Part shown: positions 33,379 through 45,271 of the stretch, in pieces
How the letters are laid out: each line of letters begins with the position of its first letter
How positions within the stretch are numbered: position 1 is the first letter of the stretch
Assembly: GCA_021613535.1 (NCBI GenBank)
Contig: CP075496.1
Coordinates: 3,782,001 to 3,846,000 of the forward strand
Direction: 5' to 3'
Length of the DNA stretch: 64,000 nucleotides
From: Adineta vaga
Lineage: Eukaryota; Rotifera
The notes under the pieces: generated by a model
Told to the model about the DNA's origin: nothing
Database searches by the model: none
The model's input: the letters and a program-made list of their open reading frames with translations, nothing else
Position numbers and translations under genes: made by a program

Positions 33379-36242
33379 TTAAATTCGTTGTTTTTCTGGT
33401 AATGACTGTGTTGTAGTTACGTTCATTGATATATTTTGTTGTTCTGATTTATAAAAGAGTCTACTGAATTGATATTTTGCTTGATTAAAATACAATTGAC
33501 AATGATTTAAAATCCATTCTTTGCTTGTTTGATAATTTAAGTGAATAAATTCGTAGAATCCAACAAATAAATTACGATATAATGCAACAACACGACGGTT
33601 ACAGACATAAACAACGAAAATAAATAGACCGGGTGTTGCATTAAGAAGAATAAATAAGTATTTAAATATCATTACAAGATAATGTTGAAAACCTTTGGGA
33701 CTATCGGGTAAAGCAAATAAAATAAATCCAATTGTCCAACCAAAACCAGCTAGAACAGCCATACGCATATAGATTTTAACATCATATTCACCGGGTACAA
33801 CTTGTTTTTTTCGTTGAAATTTACGTTCAACTTGTACTCGAACTGAAGAAAATGGAAACGTCATTAAACGATGATCGAAGAAATTATGAAAATGATTTTA
33901 TTCTTACCAGATTTTAAACCTCGCCGAATACTTCGAACTGTTAGTGCATAAAATATAAAATTGACGATGAGAATTATGGCAACAGGTACACCAAATAATA
34001 AGAATCGCATTAATGCTGATTCAATCCAACAACCTAAATAATTAATAGAATGTATACGATTCTTAGCTTATCTAATACAAGTCTTTAATGATTAATCACC
34101 TATTCATAAAATAACTTACCTTGTAGTGGTGCATCATTTTTCGTATGAAAACAAACATCATAACATCCACGAAAGTATCGTCCATAACATGGTTTCAATG
34201 ATGCATTTTTTGCATCTAGGATAATTCCAATGAGAACAATAAGAACTGGCATACCCCATGCATATAATGAATAATATGGTAAACGTTCACGAATTTCACA
34301 AACATAAAGTGAAAAACCTTTATGAAATGTTTTCCAAAGATCAAAAGCCATAACATTCATCCAGAAGAAACTTGCCAAAAAGAAAAAATGAATTCCTAAT
34401 GCAAATAATAAACATACACTTGGTCTTGTCATTATCAATAGACTTTGTAATAAAAATAAGATTTCTGCTAACATCAAAGCAATAATCAGATTGATTGTAT
34501 TACATCCAGGTAGATTACGTAATGACGAAAATGCTAGAAATGTGATCAACGTAATAGCTAAAGCAAATATGGATAGAATAATTGCAATTGTTGATAGAAA
34601 TCCTGGTGCTTTTTCAAAGAAACTTGGTTTACTTCCATCTGTTGTACCATTATGCGTATTATGTTTACATACAACAACATATAAATCTGATCGAAAATCA
34701 TCATAACGATATTCACGATTCGTATATAATCGGCCAGTGCGTTTGATACGAATCGAATGATTTTTATATTGAGTTACTTCACAAAGAGCTACACGCATTA
34801 CGAGACTATCTGGACAACGTTCAACAATTCGAGGTTGCCGAATGCATACGGAAACTAATTTACTTGATGTAGAATTTGTTGCTGGAGTTTTCGATGACAC
34901 ATCAGACTATACAAAGACACGAAAAGGAAATATTGAAAAATTCGAACTTGAAATGTTGAATATTACCGTTTGTTGTGTTACTGTTGAAACCATATATAGA
35001 TAAGTAAAGTCTCCACCTTCATATGTTGTTTCAAGTTCAGGTACATCAACGACATAATCAATTTCTCCCGACGGTTTTATTCGTCGACGTATTTCACCAT
35101 TTTTTGCCAGAAACATTACATCTGGATCATCGCAGAATTCTTGTCGAGTTTTATTTCTATCCGATACGATTGATAGTGTTTGAACAACGAATGAATAATT
35201 TTGACATAGATGAATCGAAGCATGACGTTCTGATGCAAGTAGAAGCAACGTAACGACATGTAAACCTGTCAATGTATCTTTTGATACATCATTTCGATCG
35301 GCAATAGAAAAATGAAAATTTAAAGTTACGGAATTGTTCTTATTCAATTGCTCAGTAATATATTCATTAGCGGATGAATTCAAAGGAATCATAGATGTAT
35401 TGTTATCTTTCTTTGGAGTTTTTCCTATAATTAAGTTTGATGGTTTATCATCTTGGATACTAAATCGAATTTTAATAATACGTTCATAATCGATTCCAAG
35501 ATAACCTAAATAATATCAAAAGTACATATTGAATTTGTTAACAAATCTTCATCGAAATATAAACTTACTCTTTAATGTTTCATGAAACATTTTTGCCCAA
35601 TCATTTGAACAAGATTCATTCATTCGACTATTGAGATGAACTGAAAAATTCGCACCTATATTTTCATCACGATTAGTTTGAGAAATAACAATAATTGTTG
35701 ATAAATCAATATCACTCATACGCTTATATGCATTCGTTGTATTTTTACTTTCATCCGGTATACATGTTGTTCCATTAAATTTATGATTTAATTCTTGACA
35801 ATAAATATCACGACATCTTCCCGTTGCTGGATCAAATAATTGCCCATATTTACAAAGTCCACCATCCACATAAACAACTTGTGATCCTGTGATGAAGAAA
35901 ACGTCAATATTGACATTATTATTGAATCATTCTTTCCGTGTCATTATCATATTCATGCTTACCTTGCATAATTTGAAATGATGTTGTTCCATCATTTTTA
36001 AAATTCATCAATAATGTTAATGATTGAGGAACACTAGCACGATTTCGACTTTGTCGTAATTTCGATTCAATCAATGTACTTTCAGATTTGATGAAGTTAT
36101 TTGGTATTGGATCCTACGTAAGAAAACAAATCAATATTTTGACAAACATGACGTATAGATGTAGAAATCTTGCCTCAATTAATTCATTTGCACAAATAGA
36201 GACAATTTGAAATAGAAGTAAATAAATTATTGTAGTCATCAT
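33379..36242 (-). CDS. class B (Methuselah/adhesion-like) GPCR
   Basis: Seven exons (36242-36174, 36113-35963, 35886-35569, 35505-34967, 34906-34120, 34033-33908, 33842-33379) give 817 residues. A signal peptide (TTIIYLLLFQIVSICA) leads a Cys- and Asn-glycosylation-rich ectodomain of about 480 residues with a CKYGQLFDPATGRCRDIYC module. Before TM1 is a degenerate GPS-like segment (YVVVCKHNTHNG). The heptahelical part reads ITLITFLAFSSLRNLPGCNT (TM1/loop), IIALMLAEILFLLQSLL (TM2), SFFWMNVMAFDLWKTF (TM3, very like Methuselah), a Cys-rich extracellular loop, FGVPVAIILIVNFIFYAL (TM5), GFGWTIGFILFALPDSP (TM6) and a TM7 with LFIFVVYVCNRRV. The first intron starts GCAAGA (GC-AG). Ligand and G protein are unknown. 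Autoproteolysis is doubtful because no HL-T/S triad is evident. Confidence 0.87.
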
Positions 36243-39200
36243 AATGATAGCGAATCAAATGATTAGAAAATATTCTCGGATTCTCTAAAAGACGGGTTTC
36301 TTTTACATTCGATTTTTCATTTTTATCATTCACTTTTGACTCGGCTATTATCAGTATCAAGTATAATAAAAATATCACCGCGCAGGCGCGAGAATCTAAA
36401 CAGATGTTTCATTCGTTTGTGCAGTCCAAGAGTTGATGTTCTTATCTTCCAAAATCATGCATTTTGAGTATTTTTACAATAAATGCTAAGTTACAGAAAT
36501 CAATAATTAATTTTTGTATCCAGGACCAAACGAAAAAAAAACTCGCTTTATTATTCATCAATAAAACTAAACGAATCCAATTAAATGACGTTTTAGCATT
36601 AATTTTGTTTTTCAAGGGTTTAGAAATAAAATAAATACTACGCATTTTATTTTCCTTTCCTGAACGACATCAAAACAATATTGATTGATAAAGAATCTAA
36701 ACCTTCATAATCCTTTTGTATGCAAAATGAATCTGATTACAATCAAATTCAATGAAGGAATAAATGATTGTAATCTTGAACGATAGATGAATTCTATAAG
36801 AATTGTTCATTTTTTTTCATGACATAAGTAATCTTCTATCTTTTCATATGCTTCATTTCTTGTCCGTTGTCATATAATAAGTCGCCGAAACAATTTTTCT
36901 GTCGTTATGAAGAAGAGAAAAAAAATGAAGTATGTATTACACAACTGACATGTCAGTAGTGAAGAAGTAGATTTCAATTAATTATTTATTTTAACAAAGA
37001 AATGGACACTCTTCAACTGAGATTATTTACTTTTACTTGAAAAAAAAAAGGTTTTTTTTCTTCTATAAGAATAATATTCTTCTTTTTGAACACAAAAACG
37101 ATGTGTTCAAAAAAAACTTGCTCCACTTGAATCAAATAATTTTAATAGATCTTTTTTTCTTTATTTCACGAAAGATTTACTCAAATAGTAGAGATTACAG
37201 TTCATTCAAATCAATTTGTACAATGACTACAGCTATTGAAGTGATAAATTACCCTCATAAAAACACAATTGATAGTCGTAGATGTCATTTTAATCAGCTA
37301 ACAGAAATAAAAAAAACGAGCAATCCAGGTAGAAATTGAACTCAAACAATGATTACTTTTCAACAATGAAAATGAAAAGTATTTGTGTATCTATTGTTAG
37401 TGATCAAGTTGTTGCAAACTAGCACATTCATCTAATTGAAATATTCATCAACGTTTGAGGACATCAAGTACGTCTGTTGCCCTATATATGGCAATTATTA
37501 GCAATGATTCGAGCGTCTTTTATTGACTTTATGCACCAGATTTTGATTGTTGAAGAATAGAAGAAAGAAAACTCTTGCTCTCTTTCTCTCTTTTGATTAT
37601 CATGTAGTGCATAATTATCGACTTTCAATTGTGTGAATATGTGTCGACATTATGTTCAGCACCGATAAGATGAAGAGAAAATGAGTTAGAAACACTTTCT
37701 TGTTGTTTCTCTCAAGAATGTAATCCTAATGAATGTGTCAAGTGTCTAGTAACAACGAGCTAATTGAATGTCGAGTATATCGCTCTACTCATAGTGTGGC
37801 TGTCAAAATAACATTGCAGTTCGATTTTCATGCTGAGATCAAAGAGATAAATATGCACATTGCATAAACCAATGCTGATATCCACTGTCGTTATTATCTT
37901 CGCTTGGATTGTATGTGTTTGTATGCAAGCTGGTAGTTGCACTTTTCTTCTTCGTTTCTTTTTTTTATTTGTTATATACATGCACCCATTCTTATTCACT
38001 TGATCCTGTGAATGAGCACGAGTGTGCCTTTGTACGATACTTTATCTTAACTTTTACGAGTCACACATGCACATGCACGCACCATCCATGGCCAATGCCA
38101 AACAATCATTCGTTTGTTCGTTTTTTTTATTCGCTACGTAAAGTCAAGGCTTTCTTCAGATTGAAAATTTCTATCCTATATATCCAGTTTGTTCAATTAT
38201 CAACTAAGTATAAGTCTTATATACACATACAAATATAGAGATTGATCTGTCTAAAGCTTCAAAGAAGAAAATTGAAAAATTGTAATTACACCATTTGTAC
38301 TTTAAATTTCTCTATTTCTTTTTCTTCTGACTCACATCTAGTCATCATGATAGCCCAAGTGGAAGAGTGAGTGAGAGAGAGAGCAAGAGTACGAGAAAGG
38401 AAAAAAAAGTCGGAAAGAGGTGAACTTTGTCTGCAAAAGAAAAAAAAGAAAAAGAAAAAGAAGAAGAAGAAAAAAACCGCCGACCTTCTCTTTGACTGTC
38501 ATGTGAACGCGTGCAATACTCTTTTGTACATGAGAACTGAAACAAAGAAAGAAGACAGACGGAAAGAAAGGTACTACGCTATATATACACACACATATAT
38601 ATATATATATACAATCAACGTCATGGCATCGCATGCCTCTCTTCCGGTCATAAGTATGTTGAATCTAGAAAAAAAAACGAGAGAATGCGAAGGAGAAAGA
38701 GAGAACAGAAGAAAAAAAGACTATTGACCAGTACCTGTAAGTAACAAAAAAGGCCTAGAAGAGAAAAGAATGAATGACAGGAAGGAAAGAAAGAATGAGT
38801 TTTACATATACCTCGTACTATTACAAATGGATACTATAAGTTTGCATCTCATCTTCATTTACTCTCGATTCGTCGTTTTTTTATTCTGTAAAAAAACCGA
38901 CGTAAAAGAAAGAGAAAGTGCCCATTCATTCATTCAACATAGAGTTTCGCTGATGCATACTACGACGATTACTACAACTACTACGACTTTTTGCTCTTGT
39001 TTCTTCAATACTGTCTTCGTCATAACGTTTACTCTGTCTGTTCTGTTCTTTCCTTCTCTTTCTCTGGTATTCTCCACTCTTAACTAATACTAGACGCTAT
39101 GCACGCATAATAATATCTACATCCTACATAGATAGATAGATATTATATACATACATACATACACACGTTTTTCATCTTCTCATCTGACAACACGCTTGGT

Positions 39201-39315
39201 TGTGCATTCGTTGTTGATGTTTTTTCTTCTCTCTCTCTTCTTTCTTTTTTATGTTATAAAACAACGATAAAAAAAGTAGGTATTAACCTTCATTTTTTCA
39301 AGATAAATATAAATT
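36243..39315. other. long non-coding stretch with low-complexity tracts
   Basis: About 3 kb without a supported gene. The part nearest the CCCH gene holds strand-skewed DNA: a GA-rich run at about 38362-38480, TA repeats at about 38595-38612, and CT-rich and GATA/ACAT microsatellites at 39030-39170 and 39220-39250. Long open frames here (up to about 118 codons) are made of simple repeats (KKKKK, SSSFF) and are not genes. Likely promoter and 5' UTR material. Confidence 0.6.
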
Positions 39316-40150
39316 ATGCCAAGTGTTGATTCAAATTCATCTTATTCATCATCCGATTCATCTTTATCATCTCCGCGCGCACTTCTAACGGATATTCAAC
39401 ATTCACAAGCAATTCATCAACAAGAGAATTCAATGAGATCATCAACTAATAATACTTCACATGTATGTGTTACACGTTATAAAACAGAATTATGTCGACC
39501 ATTTACTGAAACTGGAAAATGTAAATATGGAGATAAATGTCAATTTTCACATGGAATGAAAGAATTAAGAATTTTAATGCGCCATCCAAAATATAAAACA
39601 GAATATTGTCGAACATTTCATACAAGTAAGAAATTATCATTTCATATCTTAAATTAATATTGTGTCAAATGAATTATTTAGCTGGCTATTGTCCATATGG
39701 TCCTCGATGTCATTTTATTCATGATGTTCATGAAGCACGACCAACTAGCAATGCAAATGAAACAACAACTCGACGACATTCCGATATACGAACGAATCAT
39801 TTGATACAAAAATCAACAGCAAGGTAAAGACAAAAATTTCAAATCAATTGAATTAAAAAATTTCATTTCATTTTAGAAATCGTCTTAACAGTGATCATGT
39901 AACATTGTCTTCTTCATCTCATCTAGTTAATAATTCTACTTCATCGAAACTTCCTTTTACCTTTGAAGAACTTAATCAAGCTTTACTCTCGTACGATATT
40001 GATGAGATATTTCATCAACAACAACAGCAAACACAACAACATCAAGATTTTTATCCGTCAATATTATCTACAATGACAAACTCATTAACACATCGTACGT
40101 TTTCATCATCATCATCATCGAACAGCAGTTTAGCTCCACAGTATATTTAA
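39316..40150 (+). CDS. ZFP36: tristetraprolin-type CCCH zinc-finger protein
   Basis: An mRNA-decay factor that binds AU-rich 3' UTR elements. Three exons (39316-39625, 39682-39823, 39877-40150) give 241 residues. The tandem zinc-finger domain is complete, each finger C-x8-C-x5-C-x3-[21 protein letters not shown] then KCQFSH, and [12 protein letters not shown] then [13 protein letters not shown], with the R/KYKTEL lead-ins that contact UAUU. The exon 1/2 junction falls inside the second finger. The N-terminus is Ser-rich ([16 protein letters not shown]); the C-terminus is Gln- and Ser-rich with a short hydrophobic motif ([20 protein letters not shown]) that could be the partner-binding segment. 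The mammalian paralogues ZFP36, ZFP36L1 and ZFP36L2 cannot be distinguished here. Confidence 0.93.
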
Positions 40151-42808
40151 GCTCGTTTTTTACGAATTTCTTCTCTCTGTTTTCATTTACCGTCCGTTCG
40201 TTTGCTCTCGTGCTCTATTATACATAAATTATATATATACATGTTTCTTTTTGTTTCTGTCTTTTCCTTTTTTTTCTCCTCTCTTTCTTTTTTTTCTACT
40301 ATTTCATTCATACAATATTATATACGGTGCTCGTTTACTACCATTGTCCAGCAGATGCGTGCCTTATCATCACGAACGTATCATGGTTCATCAAATCGTT
40401 TTTGTTGTTGTCGTTGTTTTTCTTTTTTTCAACTTTATATTAATGCGAGAAAAGAAACCTACGAAATTCGTACGTGTGAATATGCGAAAAATGAATATAC
40501 TATTCGTTTATGACAATGACAGTGACTAATGTGCGAGGGTAATGATAATAAAAGAAAATATCTAACAAACATTTGTTTGAAAGTCAATGATAGTATATAT
40601 TTATATATGTATTCAATTAAAGAGATTTATTTATGATAATAATTTTACCCAATAGCAATTGATAATTTCGAAAGAAAAGAAAAAACACTTGAAAATATGC
40701 TCGAAGAAAACTATTCGTTCTTTTGTTTCATCTGTTTTTTAGCTTACAGACAGTTTTTATTGACACTTTTTTTGCTAACATTATAGTGATAGAGTACACA
40801 TACACATACACATCTACTATTATTTTCTTTTCTTCTTCTTCTTCTTTTTTTCGCTCTTTCTCATCTGCTCTTTTCTTGAATACGACATACTTATTCATCA
40901 CAAGAATCGATGATCGATAGAGTAATGTTTTTATTAAAGTGTACACGTAAATATTCGATCGAAACATGTCATCCCTATTGGGATCTATATAGGGGAAAGG
41001 TGATGGAAGACAAACAATACCAACTATGCAAGCCATATACACACACATATATGTACATATACTGTGCAGTTGTATTCTCTCATACTTCATATTTTAGAGG
41101 GTTTCTTTTCTTTTTTTTCCTCCTTTCTTGTAACGTTATTAGTTGTGTTCAAAATTCGTAGCAATAGAAGATTTCAAGATGGCATTTCTTTTCTCATCGA
41201 TGTTTATCTTATAAATGGATGTCATATAATGTAAACAATCATGACGTGTATGTCATTGACGTTTTACATACATCGTCAATACGATGAAAACTATCTGATA
41301 ACAAAACGATAGATCGAATTGTTCATTAATCTGTAACGGATTTATCCTATGTTGATAATCATTATGACGATGATGATGACGAAGACCTTCAAATTATCCC
41401 TGAGAAAACATATTAGTTCATTTGATTCATCAATTAATGCATACTAATCAGACTTGTATTGGTATGGAGAAGAAGAAGAAAAATAAAAGAACGTGACATG
41501 GATATCAAATTCTTTTTTGTACTAGAAAAGATAAACTTATCAGGAATCAATCGAAGCCTAGACAGACAAATATTCGATGTAGAGATCATAAACTTTGTAT
41601 CTCTCTCTCTCTCTCTCTATACTTGTTAATAACAAATGATTGTAAACTTTTACAACAGAATTTTTCTCAATGATAATGATGTGATGAAGTGTATATATAT
41701 GCAAAAGTATCCTATACATGATTCTAATGTATAATGAAGGTAATTATACAATAAGTCGTAGAAGATAAAAATGAATCTTCATGATAATTTCGCAGATGTG
41801 TGCAAAATATGAAACTACGAATTAAGATTATATCATCAAAAAAGCACGTGCTGTGAACGTTGAATGAATATGTTAGAGACTTGATGTCATTAGGTGAATG
41901 TTTGATTCGAAAAACGTGATGATACCAGAAAAAGATTGTCGACAAAGATAATCTGATTATCAAGTTATTCATTCGTTCTATGGAAATGAGTCAAGTCAAA
42001 TGAATGAAAAACTTTTTCTCGTCTTTCATGAATGTCAATGAAAGAATGCATTAAATCTAACAGAAAGAAAAATTAATATTACTTAAATGCATTCCATCGT
42101 CTATAGAAAGAAATAGGAAGAAAAAGGACATTTTTGGCTGTAAAAGGTCGACTAGGAATTAGATTACAGAGATATGCAGGAAGGAAGAGTTTTTCAATAA
42201 TAGATATAATGATTTATGGATAAACATCAATTTGATTTACTTATAAACTAATAATTTAATTATTGATCGAATCAAGATGAGTCTGTTCATCATTACATAG
42301 CCAACTAAATATGCAGCTTCTACACGTTTAATCTTGTCCTTGACTAATCGATGATTATGTGGAACTACGTACTAATTTCTAGAAATGTTATTTGAAGATT
42401 ATATGTATCAATTCATAGTAGAAAGTAGTTTATGGAAGGAAGACGATTATGATTAGAATGATGGTGATCATTTTGTTCCTTTGTACGGAATCAAGAACAA
42501 CATATGTATCTGATAGACAATCAAGGCAATCATGATGATAGACATCGAAACATCTTTATCAGAAAAGAGTATTTCTACGGCGAGATCATTGATCGATCGA
42601 TCATAAAATTATGATTGTTATTGTTTTTCTTTTCTCATCATTGATAACTATCTTCCAATAGATGTCAGACATAGAAGAGTTACTTTCTCTTTATTTTATT
42701 GATTGCTCAGTAAATCAACCAATAATGCTTTGAAGAAAATCGTTTGCTGCAAATATATTTACGTACGTCTTGTTTTCGATCTATCATCTGTTTCTTCATC
42801 AGTCAATT
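40151..42808. other. intergenic, no gene recognised
   Basis: About 2.7 kb of AT-rich DNA. The first kilobase is T-rich and is probably the long 3' UTR of the CCCH gene. A (TC)10-like run sits at 41600-41619. Nothing else recognisable. Confidence 0.55.
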
Positions 42809-43471
42809 ATGTCAGATATTTTATTATTTCGTTCGAAAAATCTAAATATACAATCCAAATTTATCAGTCAATTAGAACATGAATTTGCAACTCTTACTCA
42901 ATTTTTATATACAACTGATGTATCGAGTGCCGTGCTTGAGCGTGAAGTATTACCTTACATTGCCAAAAATATTTTTTTCAAAGATCCTTGCCAAGAAATA
43001 AACGGCAAAGAATTATATGCTTTCAGTATTAAAGGCTTTCATCATATGTTTCATTTGACTTTTGATAAATTTCAATTGAATATTAAACTCAACGATGATG
43101 GCAAAACAGGCCGATGTATTATCGATGGTATTGCGAATTTCAAACAATTTTCATGGATTTATACATATCCATTACGTTTAATTGTTGTTTTTGAATTTCG
43201 TTTATTGAATAATCAAAGTATCAATGAACCACAATTTGAAATCTATCGACATGAAGAAATGTGGTTCGTACATTTCTTTTGCATATTGATCATTTGCTTT
43301 TAAAAATAAATTTTTAGGTCACTTGCTGATTTGATCGATGCGATACCTGGAATTGGATGGTTTTATAAAAATATCTTCCGACGAGGTGGTCGTTATTTGT
43401 CCGTAGGAGTTTATGCTTTGAGTTGTTTCATTCATAATAGTTTTGTACAATCGATGAAGAAAAAAGAGTAA
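42809..43471 (+). CDS. NTF2-like/DUF2358-like conserved protein
   Basis: Two exons (42809-43263 and 43318-43471) give 202 residues. The layout (an N-terminal helix, VLPYIAKNIFFKDPCQEING, then a beta-rich middle with GRCIIDGIANFKQFSWIYTYP, and HEEMWSLADLIDAIPGIGWF near the end) resembles eukaryotic proteins with an NTF2-like DUF2358 fold, mostly uncharacterised. No signal peptide is present. The ATG at 42809 is the first one; the open frame extends 13 codons upstream from a TTG. It is the first gene of the plus-strand cluster, ending 104 bp before the next start. Confidence 0.7.
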
Positions 43472-43540
43472 TTTTTTATATGCAAAAATACAAACGTTTC
43501 TTTTTTTTATATTTTGAAAATTGAAGATAACATTTTTGGA

Positions 43541-43552
43541 TTTTTATTTTAG
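43541..43552 (+). promoter_or_regulatory. probable trans-splice acceptor before Morgue
   Basis: TTTTTATTTTAG lies 23 bp before the ATG of the Morgue gene and 69 bp after the stop of the preceding gene. A second AG with a T run (TTTTTAG at about 43563-43569) is even closer. If the upstream AG is used, the leader contains a short ATG frame. Confidence 0.5.
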
Positions 43553-43575
43553 ATGATCCTAATTTTTAGACAATT

Positions 43576-45163
43576 ATGAATAATGTAGACGAGGTTTGTT
43601 TATTAGCATATATTCGAATTAAAATATTTATTGAATATTTATATTTTTCTAGTTGTTAGCGTGTTTTTATTGTGAAGGATATTATACTCGATGTTTTGGT
43701 GATCCAATATGTCGAATATGTCATGCATTTATCTATCCATATGAAATTGATCAACAGCAAGAACCAAACGTTTGCGAAGATGTAAGTTTATCAACGAATT
43801 TTGATAGAAAACAATTATATAGATTCATTTATAGAAAGGTGAAGCAGATGATTCTGGAAATGAAGATACTGATGATGGATATCCTTGTCCATTGGGTTCA
43901 AGTAGACCTCCGAAAAAGTCTCTACTAAATACAAACATGGATTCTTCTGTATCAGCAACAACGACAACAGCGGGAAATAATTCTGTTGTATCGTCTGTAT
44001 CTAATAATAGACGAAATGATTTATTGAATGAGTTGTTACTTGAATTAACAGCAGCAAATGTGATATGGAATGATCATACGTCTTATTTAAGTGAATTACC
44101 ACCAGAAGTGATGTTGACAATTATGAAATGTATGGATGATTTGAGTATTTATGCGTTAGCAAAAGCTTCGAATCGTTGGAAACAATTGATTGATTCTACA
44201 GTTGATTGGAAACAATTTATTCGAACACGTTGGCCACTTTTCCCATTATCTGATGATGATCAGACAACAAATCTTAGCCGAATCTATGATCAATTGTAAA
44301 TAAGAAGTTTTTTTTTGATTTCTAAATCGAATTAGTGAAATTTCTCTTTCAGAATTCGAAGTTCGAGTTGTTTTATATGTCTAAGTGATACTGGAATTCG
44401 AGTAAATATAAAATGAAATCAATGAATATGATCTTATTTATATTGAAATTTGATTGTTTTTAGTTTGAAAATAATGGTCAAATGCAACCAACATTATGGA
44501 GACATCGACGGTTACAAAGTGAAATTCGTGCTCTTAGAGTAGGTTGTTTAATTTTGTTTTTCTTTTCAACGATAATAGTTTTAATCAGTATTGGAATCGT
44601 TATTCTATTTAGGACGATCCACCTGATGGAATTCGTGCTGAACCATTAGATTCATCATGTTGTCATTGGCATGCTTCTATTTGGGGTCCTAGTTCATCAC
44701 CTTATGAAGGTTGTTATTTTCTTTTAAGGATTCTTCTAAATCTAAATTTGCATTTCTTGCTTAGGTGGTGTTTTTTATTTGTATTTACATATTCCACAAT
44801 CGTAAGTCTTTGTAATTTATTTTGAAATTCAAAGCTAGAAAGATCGTTATTGTCTATTTTAGCTATCCAATGATTCCTCCAGTCGTACGATTTATTACCA
44901 AAATTTTTCATCCGAATATAAATATTCATGGTGATATTGGTTTGGATTCATTTGGTTCTAATTGGAGTTTAGCATTAACAATATCCAAAGTGTTGATATC
45001 AGTTCAATCATTGTTAAGTGATCCTTATTCACATATCTGTATGAATCGTCAAGCAGCTGATTTATATACAAATGATCGTGAACAATATGAACAAAAAGCA
45101 CGGCGATGGACATGGGCATATGCTATGCATGACTATATCAATGGAGATGAAATTGAAATTTAA
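43576..45163 (+). CDS. morgue: Morgue orthologue: zinc finger, F-box and inactive E2 domain
   Basis: Eight exons join to 388 residues with a rare domain order. Residues 10-30 form a Cys-rich finger (CFYC ... CFGDPICRICH). An acidic and Ser/Thr-rich linker leads to an F-box at about 128-172 (YLSELPPEVMLTIMKCMDDL, then ALAKASNRWKQL). A UBC fold fills the C-terminus from about 240: RLQSEIRALRDDPPDGIRAE, ASIWGPSSSPYEGGVFYL, PPVVRFITKIFHPNIN, then HGDIGLDSFGSNW. The Gly in GDIGLD stands exactly where active E2s have the catalytic Cys (GxICLD). Drosophila Morgue has the same three domains and the same Cys-to-Gly change and promotes turnover of the apoptosis inhibitor DIAP1, so this is very probably its orthologue. 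Exons: 43576-43593, 43653-43781, 43835-44295, 44353-44401, 44464-44538, 44613-44709, 44765-44801, 44863-45163. Confidence 0.92.
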
Positions 45164-45250
45164 AAAAAAAAGAGAGAATTCTTTTTTTTTCTTTGTTATT
45201 TATTCTTATTCTTTTTTGCTGTTACTATTATTATTATTATTATTATGAAT

Positions 45251-45271
45251 AATGTTTTTTTTTCGTTTTAG
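45251..45271 (+). promoter_or_regulatory. probable trans-splice acceptor at COQ8 start
   Basis: A pyrimidine run ending TTTTTTTTCGTTTTAG abuts the COQ8 ATG directly. No donor in frame exists upstream within the gene, and the previous stop codon is 108 bp away, so spliced-leader addition is the simplest explanation. Confidence 0.6.

Noticed and set aside
36184-36378. Minus-strand open frame starting MIFLLYLILIIAES
   Set aside because: It overlaps the true first exon of the class B GPCR in another frame; the 36242 start gives a signal peptide and splices in frame.
38338-38727. Open frames of up to 118 codons in GA-rich DNA
   Set aside because: Composition is dominated by Lys/Glu/Arg or Ser/Phe runs from simple repeats; no homology or splice context.
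42897-42960. CRISPR-like or phage-type repeats
   Set aside because: No regularly spaced repeats apart from the 5S array occur anywhere in the window; the genome is eukaryotic.
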